Below are positions 25,000 through 33,839 of a stretch of DNA of 35,970 nt, piece after piece. The stretch lies in contig CAJXWZ010000046.1 in the NCBI GenBank assembly GCA_913062815.1, positions 1 through 35,970 on the forward strand, in the 5' to 3' direction. Position 1 is the stretch's first letter. Every line of letters begins with the position of its first letter. The translations under genes were made by a program, and so were the position numbers. A model generated the notes under the pieces. That model was not told the origin of the DNA. It made no database searches and saw only the letters and a list, made by a program, of their open reading frames with translations. This DNA comes from an uncultured Colwellia sp. Lineage in GTDB: Bacteria; Pseudomonadota; Gammaproteobacteria; Enterobacterales; Alteromonadaceae.

Positions 25000-25608
25000 A
25001 TGAAAATATATCAAACTCAAACTGCACCTAACCCCAGACGAGTACGGATGTACTTAGCCGAAAAGGGCATCAAAATGGAGTATGTTGAAGTTGATATTCT
25101 GGGTGGTGAAAACTTAAATGCTAGTCTTAGAGCTAAAAACCCTACCACCAAAATTCCATTTTTAGAGTTAGATGATGGCACTTGCCTTGGTGAAACTATG
25201 GCTATCTGTCGTTATTTCGAAGAGCTACATCCTGAAAATCCATTGATGGGACGAACACCTTTAGAGAAAGCTCAGGTTGAGATGTGGCAGCGTAGAGCTG
25301 AATTTAATAGCATGTTGCCAATAGGTATGTGCTTCCAACATACCACAGGCTACTTTAAAGATCGCATGAAGCCAATTGAAGCGTGGGGCATTGAGTCAGG
25401 GAAAAATGCTCAAGCATATTTAACTGAACTCAATGCCCACTTAGCACACTCAGAATTTCTTGTAGGTGATTATTTTAGTATTGCCGACATCACGTTAATT
25501 TGTGCCATTGACTTTGCTCGAGTCGTGAAAATACGACCTCAAGAAGAACACAAACATTTGCTCGCTTGGCATGCAAGAGTATCTTCAAGAGCAAGTTATA
25601 AAGCTTAA
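25000..25608 (+). CDS. Glutathione S-transferase family protein
   Basis: The protein has 202 residues. An N-terminal thioredoxin fold (1-~77) has PNPRRVRMYLAEKG near residue 10 and the cis-proline segment TKIPFLELDDGTCLGET, including the E-T glutathione-contact pair. The C-terminal all-helical domain includes the N-capping segment SIADITLICAIDF. It is expected to conjugate glutathione to electrophiles. The gene lies 70 bp after the hydrolase gene on the same strand, the third member of the likely OYE-hydrolase-GST cluster. Confidence 0.9.
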   Translation: MKIYQTQTAPNPRRVRMYLAEKGIKMEYVEVDILGGENLNASLRAKNPTTKIPFLELDDGTCLGETMAICRYFEELHPENPLMGRTPLEKAQVEMWQRRAEFNSMLPIGMCFQHTTGYFKDRMKPIEAWGIESGKNAQAYLTELNAHLAHSEFLVGDYFSIADITLICAIDFARVVKIRPQEEHKHLLAWHARVSSRASYKA

Positions 25609-25642
25609 ATATAGTGCATTGACCGATTAATCGCGTTAGCTG

Positions 25643-26599
25643 CTAGCGCTTTGCTCGTATTCTGTTTGCCACCATGACAAAAGGTTGGCAATAAATTTTT
25701 AATAGTGATGAATGATCTAATTTTTTATCGGCTATACCAAAAGTCACTTCGTTAACCGTTGAGGCCAAGGTATGGGTATTAAAAAGCCTGTCCCAAATAG
25801 CCAACGCAGTGCCAAAATTTGAATGCTGAAATTGGGGTAGGTTACTATGGTGAATTTGATGCTGTGCAGGACTAATCCACCAATTTTCTATCTTATTACC
25901 CCAGCTCAATCTAATGTGGCTATGTCTTAAGTTAGATCCTAAAAAGTTAAACAAAAACACAAATACATTGGCCCCTAATATATCGGCCATTTTTAAAGTA
26001 GGTCCAAAAAAGTAATAACAAACCCCAACGACTATGCCTTGAGTCAAAGCCATTCGACAGGCATAAAAAAAGTTTTCAATTGGATGTGAGCGATAAATAG
26101 TAAAAGGAGTCAACACTTCGGCTGAATGATGAACTTTATGAAATTCCCATAAATATGGAAACCTGTGTAAAAGGTAATGAAGATAAAATCGCGTAAAATC
26201 ATCAGCAATAAATAGAAACACAGTGAATATGGCTACTATGGTACCTGGCTGCAGTTCGAGAAAACTTCGCTGACCAAAGACAAACTCCATCAATGAGCTC
26301 ACCCATAGAGCGATAGGTGCCATGGTAAAAACAATGATAGGAAATAGTGCGGCTTTAACTAATTTGTTTAAAATTAATAGTGCGTAATCATGCTTTGCGG
26401 AACGAGCTGTGTATATCTTTTTAGGAAAAATATAAGTAAAAAAACCAACTAGGGAATGACTTTTAACACTTAACCAATAAACGGGCAAAGCTAAGGTAAA
26501 CGCTGAAGCAAGATAAACCCAAAAAATGCGTTTATTGGCGTCATTAACATAGGTAAATAGTTCCGCTATATTTACTGATAAAAAATCTAAAATAAACAC
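25643..26599 (-). CDS. Fatty acid hydroxylase / sterol desaturase family protein
   Basis: This is a 318-residue membrane protein with about four hydrophobic segments. The di-iron histidine boxes are present: H141-x-x-x-H145 in LHYLLHR, H154-x-x-H157-H158 in HKVHHSA, and QHQIHHS near residue 250. The start is a GTG at 26599, because no ATG fits the N-terminus. The substrate may be a sterol, hopanoid, alkylglycerol or fatty acid; the sequence does not decide. It begins right after the terminator that ends the TonB-receptor operon, and it converges with the GST gene. Confidence 0.85.
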   Translation of the reverse strand: MFILDFLSVNIAELFTYVNDANKRIFWVYLASAFTLALPVYWLSVKSHSLVGFFTYIFPKKIYTARSAKHDYALLILNKLVKAALFPIIVFTMAPIALWVSSLMEFVFGQRSFLELQPGTIVAIFTVFLFIADDFTRFYLHYLLHRFPYLWEFHKVHHSAEVLTPFTIYRSHPIENFFYACRMALTQGIVVGVCYYFFGPTLKMADILGANVFVFLFNFLGSNLRHSHIRLSWGNKIENWWISPAQHQIHHSNLPQFQHSNFGTALAIWDRLFNTHTLASTVNEVTFGIADKKLDHSSLLKIYCQPFVMVANRIRAKR

Positions 26600-26613
26600 A
26601 ATGTATTAAACCT

Positions 26614-26650
26614 ATAAAAAAGCAGCCTAGACATTAGCCTATGCTGCTTT
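26614..26650 (-). terminator. Rho-independent terminator of the TonB-receptor operon
   Basis: An 8-bp perfect stem (AAAGCAGC at 26619-26626 with GCTGCTTT at 26643-26650) has a 16-nt loop. On the minus strand a U-rich tract follows. It lies only about 15 bp before the desaturase start codon. Confidence 0.7.
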
Positions 26651-26676
26651 ATATTGAACCTTAGAGAAAAGCTTTA

Positions 26677-28908
26677 CTAAAAACTATATTGGTATCCTAG
26701 CTGTATTTGCTGAGGTTTACTAGGACGAGCACCGTAAGGTCGACGACTCACAATTTCTTGCTCGTCTAATAAGTTATCAATTTTAAAATAGAGTGTGCCA
26801 TATTCATTTAGATTATAACTAGCCGATGCATCTATTACGGTATAGGCATCTGTAGATACACCTGTTAGTGTTACACCTTCACCTGAAGCTTCCTGCATAG
26901 TGTCAATATATCGGGCAATAATATTTACTTCCCATAAGTCACCGACTAAGCCTGCATTTAGCGTTAATTGATTCTCAGGTAAGTAAGGCAGCTCATCGCC
27001 CGCAGAAATAGTGCCCCACATAGGGAAGTCGGACTCAAAGCTGGTTTTAAATTCTGAAGATGTATAGGTGTATACTAAAGACAATGGCATTTCTAAACCG
27101 TTACTCAAAGTAACATTGTACTTACTAGAAAACTCTATGCCGTAAACATCAACTTCTCCACCGTTAAACTCTTTATCTAATTCACAACTTGTGCCGGCAT
27201 TAGAAAAAGAACAACCTTCTTTTAAATTTTTGATGTCGTTAAAAAAACCAACCAGTTCAATTTGCGTATTACCGTTGTTGTATCGACCACCCAATTCGTA
27301 ATTAATGCTGTTTTCTATGTCTATTTCAGGGTTTTCTTTCGGGCTAGTTGGAATAAAGCCTTCATGGATGCCAAAAAATAAACCAGCGTTATCACTTAAC
27401 GTATAGAAACCACTAATACTTGGTAACCAAATACTGTTGTCTTTTTTAAGCCAGTCATCTTGTTGATTAGGCGCTTTATTTTGATATAAAGAATCAAAAT
27501 ATTCACCCCTAATGCCAAAGGTCAAATCAAGCTTTGCCAACGTAATGGTATCTTGTAAAAATACTGAAAATGCATCGGTTTCTTCTAGATTGGTGGTGGT
27601 TGCAAGTGTGTCGGTTCCATCGCTAACTAGCTTAGCAGATTGCATCAAATAGGCATCTTCGGTATGAAATCGTTTGATTTGATCTTGATGAAAGCGCACG
27701 CCGGCATTTATTTTGTGGCTGAAACCAAATAACGACAACGTAGTATGAAGTTCAGATTGTATACCTTGTGAATAATATTCACGATAATTATCACCTAGAA
27801 TGATTTTTTCATACTCTTTTTCGGTGTCACGTTGACCAGTGAGTACCTGATAAAATTGTGCATTCACTTCATCAGTTGGGTTGGAAAGGATGTCCTGAAG
27901 ATCTCGATGAACAATGCCATTTTTAAAGCCATTTATTTTATACCATGAGCGCTCGAACTCATTCCGGTAAATGCGGGTAGTCACGTCAAAATTCTTATGA
28001 CTTATATAATGAGTGAACTGGATTTGTTGGTGTTGCCAGTCCATTAAATCATTTTGACTCGCTACATAACGACGATTAGGGTTGCTCGTAAAATCATCAT
28101 CAGTTAACCCTAAGTAGGTTTCATTTGATAATTCATCTGCAAGCGCATATTTCAATTCAACTAATTGTTTAGTGCCATTAACACTAAAGTCATATTGAAG
28201 TTTGAGCATAACATCGTTTTTTTCAAAACCCGTTTCTCCGCCACCATCAAGCTCTTTAAAGCCTTCGGCTTCTATATGAGTGCCTTCAATTAAATAACCA
28301 AAATTACCATGAGTATCACCAAAGTGTACCTTTGCTTTTGCAAAACCATCACTACCTAATGCTAAATCTATAGCGCCCTCGTTTGCGTCGGGAATAGCGC
28401 GCGTGGTCATATTCAACGCACCGGCTACCGTATTAGGTCCATATTTAATTGCAGAAGGACCTTTGAATACTTCTAATGAGGTCATTTTACTCATTAATGG
28501 AAAATAATATGCAGCAGGCGCTGAATAAGGGGCAGGCCCAATAAGTACACCATCTTCCATCACTGAAATCTTTTTACTACGCTCAGGAGTTACACCGCGA
28601 AATCCAATATTAGGGCGTAAACCATAACCGTCTTCTTCTCGAATATTTACACCGGGTACGTTATACAAAACGCGGTTAATATCGTCGAACTTAAATTTAG
28701 CTAACTCTACTTCACCAATTAAAGTTGCAGAGCCCGCTTCTTTACGTAACTTATCGCTATGACCAATGATTTGAAGTCGCTCGGTTAACTGAGATGAGGC
28801 ACTTTCTACTTGCTGCTCTAATGACTTTTCTGCGGCATAAACTGCGTGGGTAATAGTTAAACTCAGTATTGCTAACGCCAATTTGTTGATTTTAAAAATA
28901 TTAGACAT
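26677..28908 (-). CDS. TonB-dependent receptor, FecA-like
   Basis: The protein has 743 residues with a signal peptide (~1-26). The plug domain (~55-175) includes VNIREEDGYGLRPNIGFRGV, a SVMEDGVLIGPAPY turn, and LEVFKGPSAIKYGPNTVAGA. A beta-barrel follows, ending in LGYQYSF with the terminal Phe. It imports a ligand using TonB energy; FecA relatives take up ferric citrate or other ferric chelates, and the substrate here is unproven. Its ATG overlaps the imelysin TAA by one base (TAATG), which shows tight coupling. It is the third gene of an operon under a Fur-like operator. Confidence 0.9.
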   Translation of the reverse strand: MSNIFKINKLALAILSLTITHAVYAAEKSLEQQVESASSQLTERLQIIGHSDKLRKEAGSATLIGEVELAKFKFDDINRVLYNVPGVNIREEDGYGLRPNIGFRGVTPERSKKISVMEDGVLIGPAPYSAPAAYYFPLMSKMTSLEVFKGPSAIKYGPNTVAGALNMTTRAIPDANEGAIDLALGSDGFAKAKVHFGDTHGNFGYLIEGTHIEAEGFKELDGGGETGFEKNDVMLKLQYDFSVNGTKQLVELKYALADELSNETYLGLTDDDFTSNPNRRYVASQNDLMDWQHQQIQFTHYISHKNFDVTTRIYRNEFERSWYKINGFKNGIVHRDLQDILSNPTDEVNAQFYQVLTGQRDTEKEYEKIILGDNYREYYSQGIQSELHTTLSLFGFSHKINAGVRFHQDQIKRFHTEDAYLMQSAKLVSDGTDTLATTTNLEETDAFSVFLQDTITLAKLDLTFGIRGEYFDSLYQNKAPNQQDDWLKKDNSIWLPSISGFYTLSDNAGLFFGIHEGFIPTSPKENPEIDIENSINYELGGRYNNGNTQIELVGFFNDIKNLKEGCSFSNAGTSCELDKEFNGGEVDVYGIEFSSKYNVTLSNGLEMPLSLVYTYTSSEFKTSFESDFPMWGTISAGDELPYLPENQLTLNAGLVGDLWEVNIIARYIDTMQEASGEGVTLTGVSTDAYTVIDASASYNLNEYGTLYFKIDNLLDEQEIVSRRPYGARPSKPQQIQLGYQYSF

Positions 28909-30146
28909 TAGTCATTGTCTCCAGCAGATGTTTTTGGCAGTTCTAGTGCAAGACTATTAATGAAGTCAATTTTCAGCTTATCAGTGACTTTTTTTACTTC
29001 CGCATGCGTTTGTTCTACTTGTTCAGGGTTAGTTGTTAACGCTTCTGCCAATGATTGCTCATAGGCACTGATGTCAGCAATTGCATTGGTGACATCTGCA
29101 GTCATAGTGTTAGCGGTTTCTTCATCACCAACATCAATTAAATATTCAACAAAACCAAGGCCTTCATTGCCGGTCAATAGTTTTTCAAAACCAATTAAAT
29201 TATTAAGGATGTTTGCAAAAGAATGAGCACTATATTTCGACTCTACCGCTTCAGGGCAAGCTTGTGTACCACATTCATTAGCGACAAGGCCAAGCGGTTC
29301 GGCTAACTTACCGTCTTTAGTGGATGAATCAAGGTAAAACAATGCATCACTGATGCGATTTACCGCATCGTGTTCCGTTTCAAATTCACTATCAGTGCTA
29401 CCTGCTTGTTTTAATTTATTTGCATAGCCATCAGCCGCTGACCATACATCAAGTAGCGTGTTGGCATTATTGTTAATGTCTTTAGCAACTTCGCTGGCAA
29501 AACTACAACGAGCAATTTTTTGCTGGGTTGGTGTTAAGGAATCCCAAACTGGTGGCGCAGCGCCTGCGTCACAGCTATGCTCCAAACTTGGGCTAAATAA
29601 TAAGTAATCGAGCGCGGCAAGTCCCTTTCGTGAAGGTGTACGTAAGGTAATATCATAGGGAGCACCGTTTACCGTACCCTCTAGAAAGTAAACAACATCG
29701 TAATCAACACCACAACTATTAACCGTTGGCCAAGAGTAAATTTTATTACGTAAAGCGCCATCATCATCGAGTAAAGGGCCAAGTAGCATGAGTTCGGCTT
29801 GTTGCCAAACATCCATAGTAGCGCGCCATTGTGTTTGAGCTGCTGCTTGTGCGGTAGATAATGCTTGTTGATCTATCTCTTGGCTATCAAATGCAATTTC
29901 AGCATTACAATAATCTGTTACCAATACTGCTTGTTGTTGCGCTTGGCTTAAAAAGCTTTCAAAGGTAGGGGTAATAATATTGTCAGTAAGCGCTGTGATC
30001 ATAGCGAGTTGATTAAACTCAGTCTCAGTATCTTTCTTTTTATCGTATCCCTCACCAGCGCTTGAACTAGTCTCTTGATTACAGGCGCTTAGCGCCAAGC
30101 AGCTAGTGATAATAATAGTTAATAATTTTTTCTTAGATTGAAACAC
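28908..30146 (-). CDS. Imelysin-family lipoprotein
   Basis: The protein has 412 residues, a lipoprotein with Cys22 in the lipobox LSAC. The imelysin (peptidase M75-like) helical fold is suggested by QAQWRATMDVWQQAELMLLG near residue 85, by KGLAALDYLLFSPSL, and by GLAVNECGTQAC-like later segments. Imelysins are bacterial envelope proteins of iron-uptake loci; despite the name, peptidase activity is doubtful for most. The start is a GTG with AAGGG upstream. It lies between DUF4856 and the receptor gene, and a hairpin precedes its start. Confidence 0.88.
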   Translation of the reverse strand: MFQSKKKLLTIIITSCLALSACNQETSSSAGEGYDKKKDTETEFNQLAMITALTDNIITPTFESFLSQAQQQAVLVTDYCNAEIAFDSQEIDQQALSTAQAAAQTQWRATMDVWQQAELMLLGPLLDDDGALRNKIYSWPTVNSCGVDYDVVYFLEGTVNGAPYDITLRTPSRKGLAALDYLLFSPSLEHSCDAGAAPPVWDSLTPTQQKIARCSFASEVAKDINNNANTLLDVWSAADGYANKLKQAGSTDSEFETEHDAVNRISDALFYLDSSTKDGKLAEPLGLVANECGTQACPEAVESKYSAHSFANILNNLIGFEKLLTGNEGLGFVEYLIDVGDEETANTMTADVTNAIADISAYEQSLAEALTTNPEQVEQTHAEVKKVTDKLKIDFINSLALELPKTSAGDND

Positions 30147-30164
30147 AAAAATAAACCCTTAATA

Positions 30165-30196
30165 CAAAGAAAGCTTGAACTATTTCTAGTCCAAGC
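30165..30196 (-). terminator. Intercistronic hairpin between DUF4856 and imelysin genes
   Basis: A 9-bp stem (GCTTGAACT at 30173-30181 with AGTCCAAGC at 30188-30196, one G-U pair in RNA) has a 6-nt loop. On the minus strand a TTTCTTTG tract follows. It may partly terminate transcription after the first gene, lowering imelysin and receptor levels relative to DUF4856. Confidence 0.5.
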
Positions 30197-30231
30197 CTAA
30201 CGTTTAATCAAATTTTTAAGCTATTGATAGA

Positions 30232-31965
30232 TTACCAGTTTTGAGTGTTTTCTGCATCAAAAGATAACGCTGCTTCAATGATGTCTCTCGCCGTCATTAA
30301 ATCAGCTTGATATGCAGTAACATTCTCAGCGGTATCTAGTGCCGGTTTATTAGCAAACAAAGCGTGAATTTGTTCAAATTGAACATCAGTAATAGCTGAA
30401 TACGGGTTAAATTGTAAACCTAACGCAAAACCTTTTAATTCAGAATAATGTTTAGCTAAATCAGCATAGTTAAAATCTTCAGTACCAAAACTAGCTAAGT
30501 CCGCGTTCACGTCATTAATGTAGTGAACTACTGTTGCTGCAATGGCTTTTTCCCAACCTGCAACGGCAATATCACGTTGAGCTAGTAATGCAGCCATTTG
30601 GTCATCTGATAATGCCATACCAGCATTTTCATTGATGATATTACGACCAGTGATAAAAGCTTCCATAATATCTGTAGAATAATCAGTCGGTGCTGCACCA
30701 CTGGCAGTGCCACGATCGCGTTTCGCAGCATTAGCGGCATTACCCATGATAACTTCTGATGTTAGATCATATAAGCCATCACCGTCACTATCATGCTTGC
30801 CATTCCAATCACTTCGTCCGTCTTCATCAGAGCTCACTTTGGCGGCAATTTCATTATCGTTGTAAGCTAAATAGTCACGTGTAGCACCTAGGTAACCGAA
30901 ACCTTCATCAAACTGATGTTCTAACTTAGAGTAAGCTTTAGTGCCACCGTCTTGAGATATATTGTCTGTAGTTAAGCCTTTACCTTCAGTATCTTCGCCT
31001 AAGTAATCAGCTGTCGCTTGTGAATAAGTAATTCCCATTAATAAGAACTTTTGGATAAGTTGCTTTAAGTCAGTGCCATCTTCGTTTAAGTAAATTTCGC
31101 TAATGTCATCGCCAGTTATTGATTGACGAACAGCACCAGTTAAGTGCACCTCAGCGTTATCGGCTAATTGACCAAAGAAAACATCAATGAGTTCTGTCGG
31201 CGTAATTGAACCTTTTAAACCCCAGCCAGCAAAATCACCATTGTTCCAGTCTTTTTCTTGACCGCCACTGTCGTTACCCGCTAATTTACCTACTAGGTTT
31301 TTATGACTACTTGAAATGTCAGTGATAAAGTTTTGCTTAGTATCTGCCATAAAAGTAATGGGGAAGTTGTCGTATTGCTCTTCAGTAGTACGGAAGAATT
31401 TGTCTAATTGAGCAATAACTGCATCACGAGTGGTTAAGGTACCATCATCTAAATCCGCTTTTAATTGATTGCCAATATAGTTGTTTAATTCAGCAATAAG
31501 TACATGACGCGCTACTTGACCACTGTATGATACGGCTGAGTCGCCATCGATAAATTTGCTGTTAAACGCATAAGTATCAAGTAAATCAGTTACGTCAATA
31601 GTTAATGCTTTGCTAAAAGCATTTGAGCTGCTATCGGTTACGGTGACATTTACATCGATAGATTGTACTTGTTCAAAATCTAGCATAACGTCAGTCGCTA
31701 GGGCTAATTCATCACCAGCGATAGCAAAGCGTTCATCATCAATAGTATAAGTAAAGGTATCGCCGCTATCAGCATCTGTTGCTGATAATGTACCAACAAC
31801 ACCTGCCGTGGTGTTTTCTGCTACAGACGAATTGCTTAAGGCAATATCGGTAGGCGCAGTATTGGGTGTTACTACTACGGGTGGCTCATCTGTGCCACTA
31901 GAGCCGCCACAGGCAGATAATGTGGTAACAATTGCTAAGGCTAATATATTTTTCTTAAGATTCAT
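30232..31965 (-). CDS. DUF4856 lipoprotein with N-terminal cadherin-like domain
   Basis: From the ATG at 31965 the protein has 577 residues; a GTG one codon upstream is in frame. It is a lipoprotein (Cys19 in LSAC). A short cadherin-like domain (~37-125) contains NTAPTDIALSNSSVAEN and SATDADSGDTFTYTI, with Ca-binding-type Asp clusters. The rest is the helical DUF4856 domain, including DTYAFNSKFIDGDSAVSYSG and the long conserved C-terminal half. DUF4856 genes commonly accompany imelysin genes; the biochemistry is unknown. It is the first gene of the operon, below the Fur-like box. Confidence 0.88.
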   Translation of the reverse strand: MNLKKNILALAIVTTLSACGGSSGTDEPPVVVTPNTAPTDIALSNSSVAENTTAGVVGTLSATDADSGDTFTYTIDDERFAIAGDELALATDVMLDFEQVQSIDVNVTVTDSSSNAFSKALTIDVTDLLDTYAFNSKFIDGDSAVSYSGQVARHVLIAELNNYIGNQLKADLDDGTLTTRDAVIAQLDKFFRTTEEQYDNFPITFMADTKQNFITDISSSHKNLVGKLAGNDSGGQEKDWNNGDFAGWGLKGSITPTELIDVFFGQLADNAEVHLTGAVRQSITGDDISEIYLNEDGTDLKQLIQKFLLMGITYSQATADYLGEDTEGKGLTTDNISQDGGTKAYSKLEHQFDEGFGYLGATRDYLAYNDNEIAAKVSSDEDGRSDWNGKHDSDGDGLYDLTSEVIMGNAANAAKRDRGTASGAAPTDYSTDIMEAFITGRNIINENAGMALSDDQMAALLAQRDIAVAGWEKAIAATVVHYINDVNADLASFGTEDFNYADLAKHYSELKGFALGLQFNPYSAITDVQFEQIHALFANKPALDTAENVTAYQADLMTARDIIEAALSFDAENTQNW

Positions 31966-32021
31966 CACTTCACCGTTGGTTTGTAAATTTTGTAAAATTA
32001 GTTGTATTTTTTAATGACTGC

Positions 32022-32075
32022 ATCTTATACATTTATTTTGGTAATGTAAATGACATTGGTTATCATTTACATTAC
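32022..32075 (-). promoter_or_regulatory. Fur-like palindrome and promoter of the DUF4856-imelysin-TonB operon
   Basis: A 13-bp perfect inverted repeat (GTAATGTAAATGA and TCATTTACATTAC, 9-nt spacer) covers 32041-32075. Its core, TGACATT-G-GTTATCA, fits the 7-1-7 Fur consensus at 11 of 14 positions. On the minus strand a -35 TTTACA (32050-32045) and a -10 TAAGAT (32027-32022) are 17 bp apart, and the palindrome covers the -35. Binding would repress the operon. The outer AATGT/ACATT arms could also suggest Zur. Between 32076 and 32341 I see no further gene. Confidence 0.7.
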
Positions 32076-32341
32076 TTTTTAGCTTTATTGAGTATAGCTT
32101 ATGAAATGCCTTTAAAGTGAATGCACCTGAATTGCTGATAAAGAAAGTTCAATCTTTGGACGTTTTATGCCTCATTATTGAGTTAACGGTGGCTTTATTA
32201 AATAGCGGGCTAAGCTATCAAGGGGGCAAAGATAGGGAAAATTCTATAATGCATTATTTTCAGAAAAAGCGATGTGCAGCTTGTAACAAAAAAGTTATAG
32301 TTGTTAACCAATAATTTATGTTCTTTAAAAAGGTATTCATC

Positions 32342-33181
32342 ATGGATGTTGATGTAGGAAAAATTGAGCACTATCTACAAATGGTAGGTGAGATGAGTTT
32401 ACAGTTTGGTATTAAATTCATACTGGCGATTATTGTTTATTTTATTGGTAAATGGATAATCAATAAAATGCTAAAAGTTGTTGAGTTAGGCTTAAAGAAA
32501 AAACAAGTTGAAGCAACTTTACATCAGTTTTTACTGAGTATTTTTAGAACCCTATTAAAAGCCATTCAAATTATTATCTTTGCCTCAATGATTGGCATTG
32601 AAACGACCTCATTGATTGCTATGCTAGGTGCCGCCGGTTTAGCTATTGGTTTAGCGTTGCAAGGCAGTTTAGCTAACTTTGCTGGTGGTGTGCTTATCTT
32701 ACTATTTCGACCATTCAAAAAAGGTGATGTCATAGATGCACAGGGCCATGTTGGCTGCGTTGAAGAAATACAAATTTTCAATACTATTCTTAAAACACCG
32801 GATAACCAGCGAGTTATTATTCCAAATGGGCCATTATCAAATGGCTGCATTAAAAACATTAATGTTGAAGGTACCCGCCGAGTTGATTTTACTTTTGGCA
32901 TTGGCTACGAAGATGATGTTATTAAGGCAAAATCAATATTAATGTCGTTAGCTGAGGCTGATGGGCGAACTTTGAAAGACTCTTCAATTGATATATGGTT
33001 AGGCGAACATGGAGACAGCTCTATTAATTTATATTTACGTCCATGGGTAAATTCTGAAGATTACTGGCCTTATTATTTTGAAATGATGGAAAAAGTTAAA
33101 GCGGCTTTTGATAAAGAAGGTATCAGTATACCGTTCCCTCAACGTGATGTGCACTTACATCAAGTTGCTAGTGCGCTTTGA
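32342..33181 (+). CDS. mscS: Small-conductance mechanosensitive channel, MscS family
   Basis: From the ATG at 32342 (AAAAGGT upstream) the protein has 279 residues, the length of E. coli MscS; an upstream in-frame ATG at 32318 adds eight residues and is less likely. Three transmembrane helices are present. TM3 carries the Gly/Ala-rich pore pattern MLGAAGLAIGLALQGSLANF, followed by GGVLILLFRPFKKGDVI. The C-terminal alpha/beta cytoplasmic domain ends PFPQRDVHLH. It opens under hypoosmotic tension. The following gene overlaps it by one base. Confidence 0.92.
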   Translation: MDVDVGKIEHYLQMVGEMSLQFGIKFILAIIVYFIGKWIINKMLKVVELGLKKKQVEATLHQFLLSIFRTLLKAIQIIIFASMIGIETTSLIAMLGAAGLAIGLALQGSLANFAGGVLILLFRPFKKGDVIDAQGHVGCVEEIQIFNTILKTPDNQRVIIPNGPLSNGCIKNINVEGTRRVDFTFGIGYEDDVIKAKSILMSLAEADGRTLKDSSIDIWLGEHGDSSINLYLRPWVNSEDYWPYYFEMMEKVKAAFDKEGISIPFPQRDVHLHQVASAL

Positions 33182-33675
33182 TGAAAACGATAGCGACAAC
33201 ATGTGTACTTTTGTATATTCTTTTGGGAAATATTGCGGTAGCAGAAGTTATTTCCCAAGGCTCAGAAAGTGTCAGTACAGCAGAGCATAATGCTTGGCTG
33301 AAGCAAAAGTTCAGTAAGCAACATGAACAATTGATTCCTGTTGTCGCAGTGGCTGATATGCTATACGCCTGTAATAATGCTCGTAAAGTTGAACCGGTTA
33401 TTTTTAAACATGAAGAATTAATTTTAAGAATGGATAGAGATCGCCTAGCTGAAAAATTGGTTACTTGTCTTGGCGAAGATACCATGCAATCTGAAGCAGC
33501 GTTAAATTTTGGTTTAATCGGTTGTTTTCAAGCGCAGCTAGCTGATTTACCTGCAGCCGAGCGTCAGCAAAAAATGGCATTAGTCGAGCAAGCAATTTTG
33601 TCTTTATCAGCTAGCGAACGCAAAAAAAGTTTTACACAATGTGTTACCCAACAAACGATTCGCTATTTAAAGTAA
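33181..33675 (+). CDS. Unknown periplasmic protein with four cysteines, coupled to mscS
   Basis: From the ATG at 33181 the protein has 164 residues. The signal peptide is ~1-21 (ends AVA). The mature part is helical and charged, with four cysteines (64, 96, 115, 154), enough for two disulfides, in YACNNARK, VTCLGED, IGCFQAQ and TQCVTQQ. The family is not recognised. Its ATG overlaps the mscS TGA by one base (TGATG), so it is translationally coupled to the channel, suggesting a related osmotic or envelope role. This is inference from position alone. Confidence 0.65.
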   Translation: MKTIATTCVLLYILLGNIAVAEVISQGSESVSTAEHNAWLKQKFSKQHEQLIPVVAVADMLYACNNARKVEPVIFKHEELILRMDRDRLAEKLVTCLGEDTMQSEAALNFGLIGCFQAQLADLPAAERQQKMALVEQAILSLSASERKKSFTQCVTQQTIRYLK

Positions 33676-33839
33676 GTTTGTAGTTTCAACTAGTTGAGCT
33701 ATATTCATAAATTGTAACAAATAGCTTGAAACATTTACTAATCGCTCTTTTTATTCTGTTGCTATATCGCTTATAGTGATTTGAACGATAACTGTTTATT
33801 TGAGCGGTTAGCACTGCATTACCTGATTGAGAGAATAAC

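Noticed and set aside
32117..32314. A 65-codon plus-strand frame upstream of mscS
   Set aside because: GTG start without a clear ribosome binding site, composition unlike the neighbours, and no recognisable family.
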